Shown here: positions 6,438-12,740 of the stretch, piece after piece | Numbering within the stretch: position 1 is the first letter of the stretch | Layout: each line of letters begins with the position of its first letter | Assembly (NCBI GenBank): GCA_016788805.1 | Contig: JAEUSE010000006.1 | Location: forward strand, 1-12,789 | Source: Candidatus Doudnabacteria bacterium | Lineage (GTDB): Bacteria > Patescibacteriota > Doudnabacteria > UBA920 | Reading direction: 5' to 3' | Length of the DNA stretch: 12,789 bases | Notes under the pieces: generated by a model | Databases searched by the model: none | Told to the model about the DNA's origin: nothing | Seen by the model: only the letters and a program-made list of their open reading frames with translations | Program-made: the position numbers and the translations under genes

Positions 6438-7527
6438 CTCTATAGGCCTGTAGCATTATATCTACATTTTGCTCCCAATTATATTTTCTCTCCACCTCAG
6501 CATAAGCATTTGATGCAAGAGCTTTTCGTGCGGTCGGGTCTTTCACGAGTTTATACAATGATAAGGCAAAAGAAGCTGGGTCATATTTATTGACAATAAC
6601 GCCTAAGGACGTATTTGAGATAATTTCCGTAAAGCCCAAAGCATCACTTGCAATAACAGGGATCTTTGCTGCCATAGCCTCGATAACTGACACTCCAAAG
6701 CTTTCGTTTAGGCTAGTGACTAAGAATATATCTGTTTTAGATAAAACTCTAGGGACATCTTTATTGGGGATGTAGCCCCTGAGGTGCACTTTTTTTGTTA
6801 AGCCCAATGAATCTATTAGTAACTGGATCTTTTCCTTATCGGGTCCTTTGCCGTATATGTTAACCTGTAGGCGTTTAAATGCATCTAAATCATTCTGTTT
6901 GATGCATAAATTTCTATATTGTTCGATAACTCTTACCATAGTATCGATGCCATATATTGGCTTAAGCGTTTTAATATTTGTAACAACTATCTTATTCGAG
7001 GAGTTAGCATTATATGTTCGGTGCATGAACTTACTAAGGCTGACCCCAAAGGGGACAACGCGAATATCATATTTTTGGTTTTGACGAAGTATTTTTTTAA
7101 CTTCCTCTGCCATACAATAACTAGACGAAGTGATAATGCGAGCACTTCGCAAATTTCTTTGTACAATGCGTTTATGTATATATGAAATTTTCGGGAAAGT
7201 GAAGATATCGCTACCGAGGACAGTCAGCACAACATTCTCCATCTTCGCAAGCCTAGAAAGGGTACCATAGCCACTGGCAAAATGGCAGTTTATTGCATCT
7301 GGGCTAATCATCTTATGTATTTTTCTAAGTCTAAAAGCATTGAGATAGTAACCCTTATGGCCGCTAATGGGCAGTTCATGAAGGGTAACTCTCTTGTCTA
7401 TGTCATCTTCCTCAGGCATGTGATTTGCAAGGTAGACGAGGTGAACGTCAATACCCCTACTTGCTAGCGCATTTACCCAACGAACTGTATGTATGCTATT
7501 TGCGGCAGAGATAAAAAGAATTTTCAC
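6421..7527 (-). CDS. Family 4 glycosyltransferase
   Basis: GT-B-fold, retaining glycosyltransferase of family GT4, 368 residues. The N-terminal Rossmann half begins MKILFISAANSIHTVRWVNAL. GSDIF near 105 and RVVPFGVS near 156 are typical mid-protein motifs. The nucleotide-sugar-binding half contains IYGKGPDK and the E-x7-E signature, here Glu275 and Glu283 in NESFGVSVIEAMAAKIPVIA. The donor sugar cannot be inferred. It would extend the undecaprenyl-linked repeat unit in the cytoplasm. The start is GTG at 7527, overlapping the upstream stop as GTGA, with a strong GGAGG eight bases before it, so the two genes are coupled. Confidence 0.93.
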   Translation of the reverse strand: MKILFISAANSIHTVRWVNALASRGIDVHLVYLANHMPEEDDIDKRVTLHELPISGHKGYYLNAFRLRKIHKMISPDAINCHFASGYGTLSRLAKMENVVLTVLGSDIFTFPKISYIHKRIVQRNLRSARIITSSSYCMAEEVKKILRQNQKYDIRVVPFGVSLSKFMHRTYNANSSNKIVVTNIKTLKPIYGIDTMVRVIEQYRNLCIKQNDLDAFKRLQVNIYGKGPDKEKIQLLIDSLGLTKKVHLRGYIPNKDVPRVLSKTDIFLVTSLNESFGVSVIEAMAAKIPVIASDALGFTEIISNTSLGVIVNKYDPASFALSLYKLVKDPTARKALASNAYAEVERKYNWEQNVDIMLQAYRDASKN

Positions 7528-8357
7528 TTAAAGCCCCTCCGTCTTACTGCATTAAATGCATACCAGGTAAAGTAGTATATAGACCTAGCCGCGTTAAGCC
7601 TCTCGACACTTCTATAAAGATTCCAAGTCCGTTGTATTGCTGTAAGCTTATTTGATGATAGTGTGTTTCCTGACCGTCTGTAGTAAAATAATATCTCGTT
7701 TAAACCGTATGCGAAATGCGTTACTTTTAGGATCTTCCACCATGCTGCTGTATCCTGCCCGCGTCTTATGTTGGGCATGTATAAAACCATCTTATTAATT
7801 TTATCCAAGTCAAGCATTACGCTTGGTGTTGAAATCGTTGTGTTTTTGAGGGCTTGTTTGTATGTGATAGTGGCGGGTACGTTTACTTTTTTGCCGTTGG
7901 GTTTGCCGGTGGTGTCGGCGAATTCGTAGCCGGTGAACGAGAAGGCACAGTCTTTTTCGCGCATGAAAGCTACCTGTTTTTCTAGCTTCTCTGGGTGCCA
8001 TAAATCATCGGCGTCGAGGAACGCTAGGTACTTGCCTTCAGCTGCGTCTATACCTGCATTGCGCGAGATGGCTGCGCCTGAATTCTGTTTGTTTTGAATA
8101 AGCCTTATCCGGTCATCTGAATTAGCGTGTTTCTTAACAATCTTTGTGCTCTCATCTATAGAGTAATCATCAACAAGGATCAATTCCCAATTAGTCAATG
8201 TCTGCGCTTGTACACTCGCAATAGTCTCATCTAAGAAACGAGCAGCATTATATACTGGTACTACAATACTAACCGTGGGGTTATTGCCACTTTTCATAGT
8301 TTTATTTCGATGCAGGTTTCCGGCTACTCTTTTAGTAGTTTGCATTCTACTGCTCAT
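7524..8357 (-). CDS. Family 2 glycosyltransferase, TuaG-like
   Basis: GT2 enzyme with a GT-A fold, 277 residues from the ATG at 8357. Key motifs are VSIVVPVYNAARFLDETIASVQ (residues 29-50), VDDYSIDES, SGAAISRNAGID, DADD at 115-118, and GQDTAAWWKI near the C-terminus as the catalytic-base region. The AFSFTGYEF and GQD..WW blocks recall TuaG-type enzymes of teichuronic acid synthesis; this is a family resemblance, not proof of substrate. The start is uncertain. ATG 8357 overlaps the upstream gene by 11 bases; ATG 8345 starts one base after that gene's stop; ATG 8297 gives the shortest, most GT2-like N-terminus. The middle of the gene (about 7850-8060) is richer in GC than either end, suggesting a mosaic. 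Confidence 0.9.
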   Translation of the reverse strand: MSSRMQTTKRVAGNLHRNKTMKSGNNPTVSIVVPVYNAARFLDETIASVQAQTLTNWELILVDDYSIDESTKIVKKHANSDDRIRLIQNKQNSGAAISRNAGIDAAEGKYLAFLDADDLWHPEKLEKQVAFMREKDCAFSFTGYEFADTTGKPNGKKVNVPATITYKQALKNTTISTPSVMLDLDKINKMVLYMPNIRRGQDTAAWWKILKVTHFAYGLNEILFYYRRSGNTLSSNKLTAIQRTWNLYRSVERLNAARSIYYFTWYAFNAVRRRGFK

Positions 8358-8970
8358 CGGAATTGGCGCCTTCCTGCACACCTTTATTGGTGAGAACTGC
8401 AGCAATTGTCATGTAAATGCAATGCAAATCAATATCTACCCCGTAACGCTCCGTATATATACCGTCTAGCTTAGCTTTGATGGGGATTGGGAGTTCGTCG
8501 CGGCCGTTTACTTGAGCCCAGCCGGTTAGGCCTGGGCGAATGTCGTTTGCGCCGTATTTGTCACGCTCGGCGATAAGGTCGTCTTGGTTGTAGAGCGCTG
8601 GGCGCGGTCCGACCACGCTCATGTCGCCTCTTAGTATGTTAATGAGTTGCGGCAGCTCGTCTAGGCTAGATTTACGCAAAAAACGGCCGGCGCGTGTTAT
8701 GTGCGCGCTGGCATTTTGTAGGGTGTGGGTTGCAACATCTTTTGGCGCATCGGTACTCATGCTACGAAATTTGTATATGGTAAATAGTTTTTTGTGGCAG
8801 CCTACGCGCTTTTGGGTGAATAAGACTGGGCCAGTAGAATCAAGTTTGATCCATAGCGCAATAGCCGCTAGTAGCGGACTAAGTACGAGAAGCGCAATAG
8901 CTGAGGCGCATATATCCGTAGTGCGCTTGACCACGTTGTAACTTGTCGTACGTGTGCTAGGATGGCTCAT
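8347..8970 (-). CDS. Membrane phosphoglycosyl transferase (bacterial sugar transferase)
   Basis: Monotopic phosphoglycosyl transferase of the PglC/WcaJ family (PF02397), 207 residues, short form without extra N-terminal membrane helices. It moves a sugar-1-phosphate from a UDP-sugar to undecaprenyl phosphate, the first membrane step of repeat-unit assembly. A single hydrophobic segment (about 21-42) contains Ser31-Pro32, the break expected of a re-entrant helix. LFTIYKFRSM is at 62-71, the catalytic Asp104-Glu105 in SLDELPQL, then RGDMSVVGPRPAL, and RPGLTGWAQVNGRDELP. All key family residues are present. The start overlaps the dehydratase stop as ATGA. The pairing of dehydratase and PGT resembles the pgl/wbp arrangement and suggests that the first sugar derives from a 6-deoxy amino sugar. 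Confidence 0.95.
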   Translation of the reverse strand: MSHPSTRTTSYNVVKRTTDICASAIALLVLSPLLAAIALWIKLDSTGPVLFTQKRVGCHKKLFTIYKFRSMSTDAPKDVATHTLQNASAHITRAGRFLRKSSLDELPQLINILRGDMSVVGPRPALYNQDDLIAERDKYGANDIRPGLTGWAQVNGRDELPIPIKAKLDGIYTERYGVDIDLHCIYMTIAAVLTNKGVQEGANSDEQ

Positions 8971-10871
8971 TTTATAACTTTCGGGTTAGTGTGCGGCTTT
9001 TCATTTGTTATAGCGGCAAATAATTCTTCGCGGATTTTGGTGGGGGCAGCGTCGTTTTCGGTTACCTTCCTTAGACGTCGTAGCGAACGAGCCAAGCGAA
9101 CTTGGTCAACTGCCTGCCTGCGTTTGCGGTAAATGAGGTTGTTTTTTGTTTTGGTATGAGATTCACTTTCGAGGAAGAGTTCCTCAAACATCTTTTCGCC
9201 AGGGCGTAAGCCTGTCTCTATAATATCAATGTCGGTGTACGGTTCATAGCCCGCCAGCCGCACCAGATTCTCTGCCAGGTCAATAATCTTGACCGGCTTA
9301 CCCATATCTAGCACAAATATATCGCCGTTCTGGGCATAGAAACCAGCTTGGAGTACAAGCTGCGTAGCCTCTGGGATGGTCATAAAATAGCGGGTAATTC
9401 GCTTGTCAGTGAGTGTTATGGGGCCACCCTTTTTAATCTGTTCCTTGAAGATGGGTATCACAGAACCGTTTGAGCCCAATACATTGCCAAAGCGTACGGC
9501 CGCCATCTTTGTTTTGGTGTTTTTCGCAACCGCTTGCAACAAAAATTCGGTCATGCGTTTACTAGCCCCCATAACATTGGCTGGGTTTACGGCCTTGTCG
9601 GTAGATATCATTATAAATCGCTCTACTCCATGTTTTACGGCGCAATCCATGACATTTTTCGTACCAAACACGTTGTTTTTGACTGCTTCTTGCGGGCGGT
9701 CTTCCATAAGAGGTACGTGCTTATGTGCGGCAGCATGGAACACCGTATCTATGGCGTAGCTTGCAAAAACCTTATCGAGTTCTTCGTACTCGCGTATGTT
9801 GACTATGAGCGGTAAGACTTCTATAGGGTCAGAGTCTTCAGTGCCTTGTTTGAGGAACTCTAGTTCGCGGTCGAGTAAGTACAAGCTATTTTCATTAATG
9901 TCGAGCATGTAGAGCGCTTTTGGCCGGAACTTTAGCACCTCGCGCACTATCTGGCTGCCTATAGAGCCGCCCGCGCCGGTTACGAGCACATTTTTACCAT
10001 GTAAATATGACGATATTTCTTTTTGGTCAAGCTTGACTTGCCCGCGGCCGAGTAAGTCCTCCACGGAGACATCTTCGATGCTGTGTGCGATATCGCGTTC
10101 GGTATTTTCTTCGTCGAAGCGCATTACTTTTATGCGTATGTTTTTGTCGGTTAATTGTTTTATAAGTTTAACTTTGCGTTGGTGTGACAAGCCCTGACCA
10201 GCGATATACACCAGGCCAATCTCGTACTGCTCTGCCAGCTTTACAATATCTTTCTCGCTACCTAGTACTTGTACGCCGCTCACGACAGTTCCGACACGGT
10301 TGCTATCTATGAAACCGATGACCTCTGTGTGTAGCCGTATATTTCGCTGTAGTTCTTTGAGCAGGACATAACCTGGCTCTTCGGCACCGACAATCAAAGC
10401 TCGCTGTCTAGGTTGAGAATCTTTTTTTAATAAAACATGCTCGCGAAATGCGCGATATGCTATACGAAGGCCACTCATCCCTATGACGATCAAGCACGCC
10501 GATAAGAAGCTATAGCGCAAGGGGGATATGTGCTCTACAGGAAGCATTATAAGTATGACTAGGCCTATACCTGTAGCTATGACTACGGCCACGACAATGG
10601 AAAAAAGTTCTTTGGCACTGATAAATGTCCATAAACTACGATGTATACCCGTCGCGATAAACACGCATCCATATACGACTAACATTATAGCGGCATACAC
10701 TGCGCACACCTGTAATTGCCCGTCTAAACGAACTGGGAAGCCGCCCATAAGGTCAAGTGCACAGGCGGCAATAAATGCTATGGCGACAATCACCAAATCA
10801 ACCACCAAAAGTATACTGCTGCGATGGCGGCTGTACTGACTAAAGGTAATGAGTTTTTCTAAATGGAACAT
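8967..10871 (-). CDS. Long-form membrane UDP-N-acetylhexosamine 4,6-dehydratase (PglF/WbpM/CapD type)
   Basis: Full-length 634-residue member of the PglF/WbpM group. Four membrane helices occupy roughly residues 18-40, 54-75, 88-111 and 118-138. A Rossmann-like CoA-binding-type domain (about 155-250) follows, then a short-chain dehydrogenase domain with GAGGSIGS at 299-306 binding the nucleotide. The catalytic set is the variant Ser-Met-Lys found in long-form dehydratases: Ser423, Met434 and Lys438 in the STDKAVNPANVMGASK stretch, instead of Ser-Tyr-Lys. It converts UDP-GlcNAc (or a related sugar) to the 4-keto-6-deoxy form at the membrane. It starts 22 bases after the wzz stop, with only a weak ribosome-binding site, and ends overlapping the PGT. 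No aminotransferase, acetyltransferase or reductase that would finish the sugar is in the window. Confidence 0.95.
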   Translation of the reverse strand: MFHLEKLITFSQYSRHRSSILLVVDLVIVAIAFIAACALDLMGGFPVRLDGQLQVCAVYAAIMLVVYGCVFIATGIHRSLWTFISAKELFSIVVAVVIATGIGLVILIMLPVEHISPLRYSFLSACLIVIGMSGLRIAYRAFREHVLLKKDSQPRQRALIVGAEEPGYVLLKELQRNIRLHTEVIGFIDSNRVGTVVSGVQVLGSEKDIVKLAEQYEIGLVYIAGQGLSHQRKVKLIKQLTDKNIRIKVMRFDEENTERDIAHSIEDVSVEDLLGRGQVKLDQKEISSYLHGKNVLVTGAGGSIGSQIVREVLKFRPKALYMLDINENSLYLLDRELEFLKQGTEDSDPIEVLPLIVNIREYEELDKVFASYAIDTVFHAAAHKHVPLMEDRPQEAVKNNVFGTKNVMDCAVKHGVERFIMISTDKAVNPANVMGASKRMTEFLLQAVAKNTKTKMAAVRFGNVLGSNGSVIPIFKEQIKKGGPITLTDKRITRYFMTIPEATQLVLQAGFYAQNGDIFVLDMGKPVKIIDLAENLVRLAGYEPYTDIDIIETGLRPGEKMFEELFLESESHTKTKNNLIYRKRRQAVDQVRLARSLRRLRKVTENDAAPTKIREELFAAITNEKPHTNPKVIK

Positions 10872-10893
10872 ACTTCGCAGGGTTAGGGTTGGT

Positions 10894-12285
10894 TTAGGAT
10901 TCTTTCGAGGCTATGTCGGTGAGATCACGCAGGGAGATGGCGGGGCTTTTTTTGCGGCGGAAGCGGGATTTTTTCTTGCGGGATTCTTGCAGTTTAAGTA
11001 CGCGGGCTTGGGCGCGGGCTTCGATTTCTACAGCTTTGCGTAGTTCGGCCGCCTCTTTTTTGGCCTTGGCTTTGGCCTCGGCCTCGACCTTCTTAGCAGT
11101 GGCTTCGGCCTCTAGCGCGGCCTTCTTAGCAGTGGCTTCTGCCTCGGCCTCGGCCTTGGCTCTTGCCTCTTCGGCCGCCTTCCGCTCGGCCTCTGCCTTT
11201 TCGGCTTCTTTGCGTGCAGCTTCTTGTGCCGCCAGCTCGGCTTTGCGGGCAGCAGCTTCTTCTTTACGGCGGCGCTCTTCGTCTTTACGGCGGCGCTCTT
11301 CGGCGCGCAAGCGGATGGCCTTCTCGCTGGCTTCGAGCTTCATTTTTTCGGCCTTCAGCCGGGCTGCTTCAGCGCGGCGCTCGGTTGCGGCGGCGATCTT
11401 GGCTTGCTTTACTGCTTGGCGAGCCGCTTCTTTGGCCTTTTGCGCTTCGAGGCGCAACTCGGTACGCTTTACCCGGGCTTCAAGCTGTTGGCTACGCTTT
11501 TCTGCCCGAGCTATGGCGCGGGCAGCGCGGGTATCTGCCCAGCGTTTGAGCAGCGCAGCGCGGCGTTCGGCGCGGGCAGTGCGACGCTCGCGGCGCACAC
11601 TTGCTCGAGCTGCCTGCTGCTCAAGCTTGAGCGTAAGTGCTTTGGCACGTTCTGCTTGGCGAGTTTTTTCGTATACTAGGCGTTCGGCAGCGGTAAAATT
11701 AGCTGTTTGACTTTGTGCAAAGTCAAAAGCGAAAAAGAGCGCCAGCACGCTTACCAAAAAACCTCCCATGGCTCCGAGGGCGATCTGTGCGGTGCGGCGG
11801 ACATTTGCTGGTTTTTTCGGCAGACTGGCGTCGTCTACAATTTTAATATCATCAGTGCCATAGATAGCTTTTACTTGCTCGCGAAAAGACACAATAATAC
11901 TATTAGCCAGACGCTGACTAGTGACCGCATCAGTGCTTTTAACGGATAGACTGATCAGTCGTGTATCCTTATCATTATTTGCACTAATATTCTGCTGTAA
12001 GGATGTGTAGTCTAGATTAATGTGATGTTGTCGTATTACAGGTTCAAGCACACGACGTGATTTAATTAGTAGCGGGTAATCGCTTAATTGGGAGCTACCC
12101 TGAGCTATGGGGGATGACTCTAACTTGCTGACTACTATTAGAGTTGCCTCGCTTTTATACATGGGCTTTTGTCCCCACAACGTATAATTGACGGCTAAGA
12201 CTAGACCTAGCAGGGTTGCACCGGCAATTTTGAGCCAGTGCTTGCGGTAGAACCGCAGCAATTCATAGAGATTTATTTCTTCCAC
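10894..12285 (-). CDS. Wzz-type chain-length protein with TolA-like charged helical tail
   Basis: Residues 1-188 form a polysaccharide co-polymerase. An N-terminal amphipathic stretch (INLYELLRFYRKHW) leads to membrane helix 1 (about 18-37), an external domain with YKSEATLIVVSK and SVKSTDAVTSQRLAN, then ASLPKKPANVRR, a proline-containing motif before membrane helix 2 (166-188). Unusually, about 275 residues follow on the cytoplasmic side. They are almost wholly Ala, Lys, Glu and Arg (for example EERRRKDEERRRKEE) and end in a very basic RKKKSRFRRKKS. This resembles TolA-type or long single coiled-coil helices. Ordinary relatives (CapA, YveK, Cps4C) are near 200-250 residues, with a short tail that activates a BY-kinase; none is in the window. 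The GTG start at 12285 is backed by AGGAG six bases upstream. The tail DNA is GC-rich (one counted line 63%). Confidence 0.85.
   Translation of the reverse strand: MEEINLYELLRFYRKHWLKIAGATLLGLVLAVNYTLWGQKPMYKSEATLIVVSKLESSPIAQGSSQLSDYPLLIKSRRVLEPVIRQHHINLDYTSLQQNISANNDKDTRLISLSVKSTDAVTSQRLANSIIVSFREQVKAIYGTDDIKIVDDASLPKKPANVRRTAQIALGAMGGFLVSVLALFFAFDFAQSQTANFTAAERLVYEKTRQAERAKALTLKLEQQAARASVRRERRTARAERRAALLKRWADTRAARAIARAEKRSQQLEARVKRTELRLEAQKAKEAARQAVKQAKIAAATERRAEAARLKAEKMKLEASEKAIRLRAEERRRKDEERRRKEEAAARKAELAAQEAARKEAEKAEAERKAAEEARAKAEAEAEATAKKAALEAEATAKKVEAEAKAKAKKEAAELRKAVEIEARAQARVLKLQESRKKKSRFRRKKSPAISLRDLTDIASKES
11088..11153. repeat. 33-bp tandem duplication in the wzz tail
   Basis: Two adjacent 33-bp units (11088-11120 and 11121-11153) match at 28 positions and share an identical first 19 bases. 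Each encodes 11 residues including EATAKK. The unit keeps the reading frame and is itself a coiled-coil period (hendecad). Confidence 0.75.
11261..11302. repeat. Perfect 21-bp tandem duplication in the wzz tail
   Basis: Bases 11261-11281 and 11282-11302 are identical. Each encodes seven residues of the EERRRK(D/E) type, one coiled-coil heptad. A perfect copy implies a recent duplication or active homogenisation. Confidence 0.85.
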
Positions 12286-12295
12286 ACACTACTCC

Positions 12296-12340
12296 TCACA
12301 CTTTCGGACTTAGCTGGAACGGCACATTCTGGGCGAACAC
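12296..12340 (-). CDS. Possible 14-aa upstream ORF of wzz
   Basis: A GTG at 12340 preceded by GAGGAG five bases upstream opens a frame encoding MFAQNVPFQLSPKV. Its TGA overlaps the TGAGGAG that serves as the wzz ribosome-binding site, so ribosomes finishing it would end on that site and could re-initiate at the wzz GTG. The geometry is seen directly; expression and regulatory meaning are inferred. It is too short to judge by codon use and may be chance. Confidence 0.3.
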   Translation of the reverse strand: MFAQNVPFQLSPKV

Positions 12341-12356
12341 TTCCGCTCCTCACTTC

Positions 12357-12375
12357 GCTGTACTGCTAATACAGC
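12357..12375. repeat. Inverted repeat in the wzz leader
   Basis: Perfect 6-bp arms (12357-12362 and 12370-12375) with a 7-base loop. There is no adjoining T-run on either strand, so it is not a standard terminator. Confidence 0.5.
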
Positions 12376-12578
12376 TGCGTTCCGGTGCTCGCTTTTCATC
12401 CCAGACTGCACCATCCCAACAAAGTCCTGGTTTATGTGTATATCGTAACATATAGTGGACATAGATGTACAAAAGTTTTATATAGCGCTTATGGCTTAGG
12501 TGGTGTGTGGCGTTTAGTGGGTGGTGGGTGGCATATGGGGGAAGGAGAACGAAGAACGAGGAACGAAGATCCTCCTTC

Positions 12579-12648
12579 CGTCATTCCCACCTCCACCTAC
12601 GTCATTCCCGCCTCCACCTCCGTCATTCCCGCGAAGGCGGGAATCCAG
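12579..12648. repeat. Palindromic ATTCCC...GGGAAT repeat with two partial 21-bp units
   Basis: ATTCCCGCGAAGGCGGGAAT (12625-12644) has 8-bp arms around GAAG and matches the general ATTCCC-N8-GGGAAT repeat known as dRS3 in Neisseria and seen in many unrelated genomes; in one frame it reads VIPAKAGIQ. Two 21-bp units (12579-12599, 12600-12620) sharing CGTCATTCCC and CTCCACCT precede it, so the left part of the repeat has been tandemly copied. The rest of 12400-12578 is a spacer with a GT-rich stretch (12500-12540) and an 8-bp inverted repeat (12540-12547 with 12572-12579), without a convincing gene. Confidence 0.8.
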
Positions 12649-12710
12649 AAATAGGACTAACCGGAAATTTCATGTTGGTTTTTAACCCGTTTTACCTCTG
12701 TTAATTAGCA

Positions 12711-12738
12711 ATAAGTAATGTCGTCAGACATTACTTAT
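12711..12738. repeat. Perfect 12-bp hairpin before the partial transposase gene
   Basis: ATAAGTAATGTC (12711-12722) and GACATTACTTAT (12727-12738) are exact complements around GTCA. The hairpin ends two bases before the ATG at 12741 and covers the place where a ribosome-binding site would sit. Hairpins near an element's end can protect transposase genes from being expressed by outside transcripts; this role is inferred. Confidence 0.75.
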
Positions 12739-12740
12739 GC

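Larger units (their letters stand above)
12286..12399 (-). promoter_or_regulatory. Structured leader upstream of wzz
   Basis: No established gene fills this stretch. On the minus strand it holds an inverted repeat (12357-12375, arms GCTGTA/TACAGC, 7-base loop) and an alternative pairing of GCGAA with TTCGC (12333-12337 with 12354-12358). These share bases and cannot both form. GTGAGGAG occurs twice, once as the wzz ribosome-binding site and once about 55 bases upstream. An ATG frame of 29 codons (12399 to 12310) also crosses it. It looks like a long untranslated leader with possible regulation, or a dispersed intergenic element; the sequence alone cannot decide. Confidence 0.35.

Noticed and set aside
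10913..11710. Long open frames on the plus strand (up to 265 codons) opposite the wzz tail
   Set aside because: They are by-products of the low-complexity GC-rich tail, which lacks stop codons in several frames; the Ser/Ala/Arg-rich products mirror the Ala/Lys/Glu/Arg codons, and no ribosome-binding site was seen.
12442..12472. Possible wzz promoter on the minus strand (TTGTAC, 19-base spacer, TACGAT)
   Set aside because: The spacer is long and both hexamers are imperfect; other AT-rich choices nearby (TATATA at 12479-12484) are equally weak. The operon promoter is probably in this area, but I cannot fix it.
12385..12704. Plus-strand frames across the ATTCCC repeat ending in VIPAKAGIQ
   Set aside because: This peptide is the well-known spurious translation of the palindromic repeat; upstream residues come from G-rich spacer and the wzz leader.
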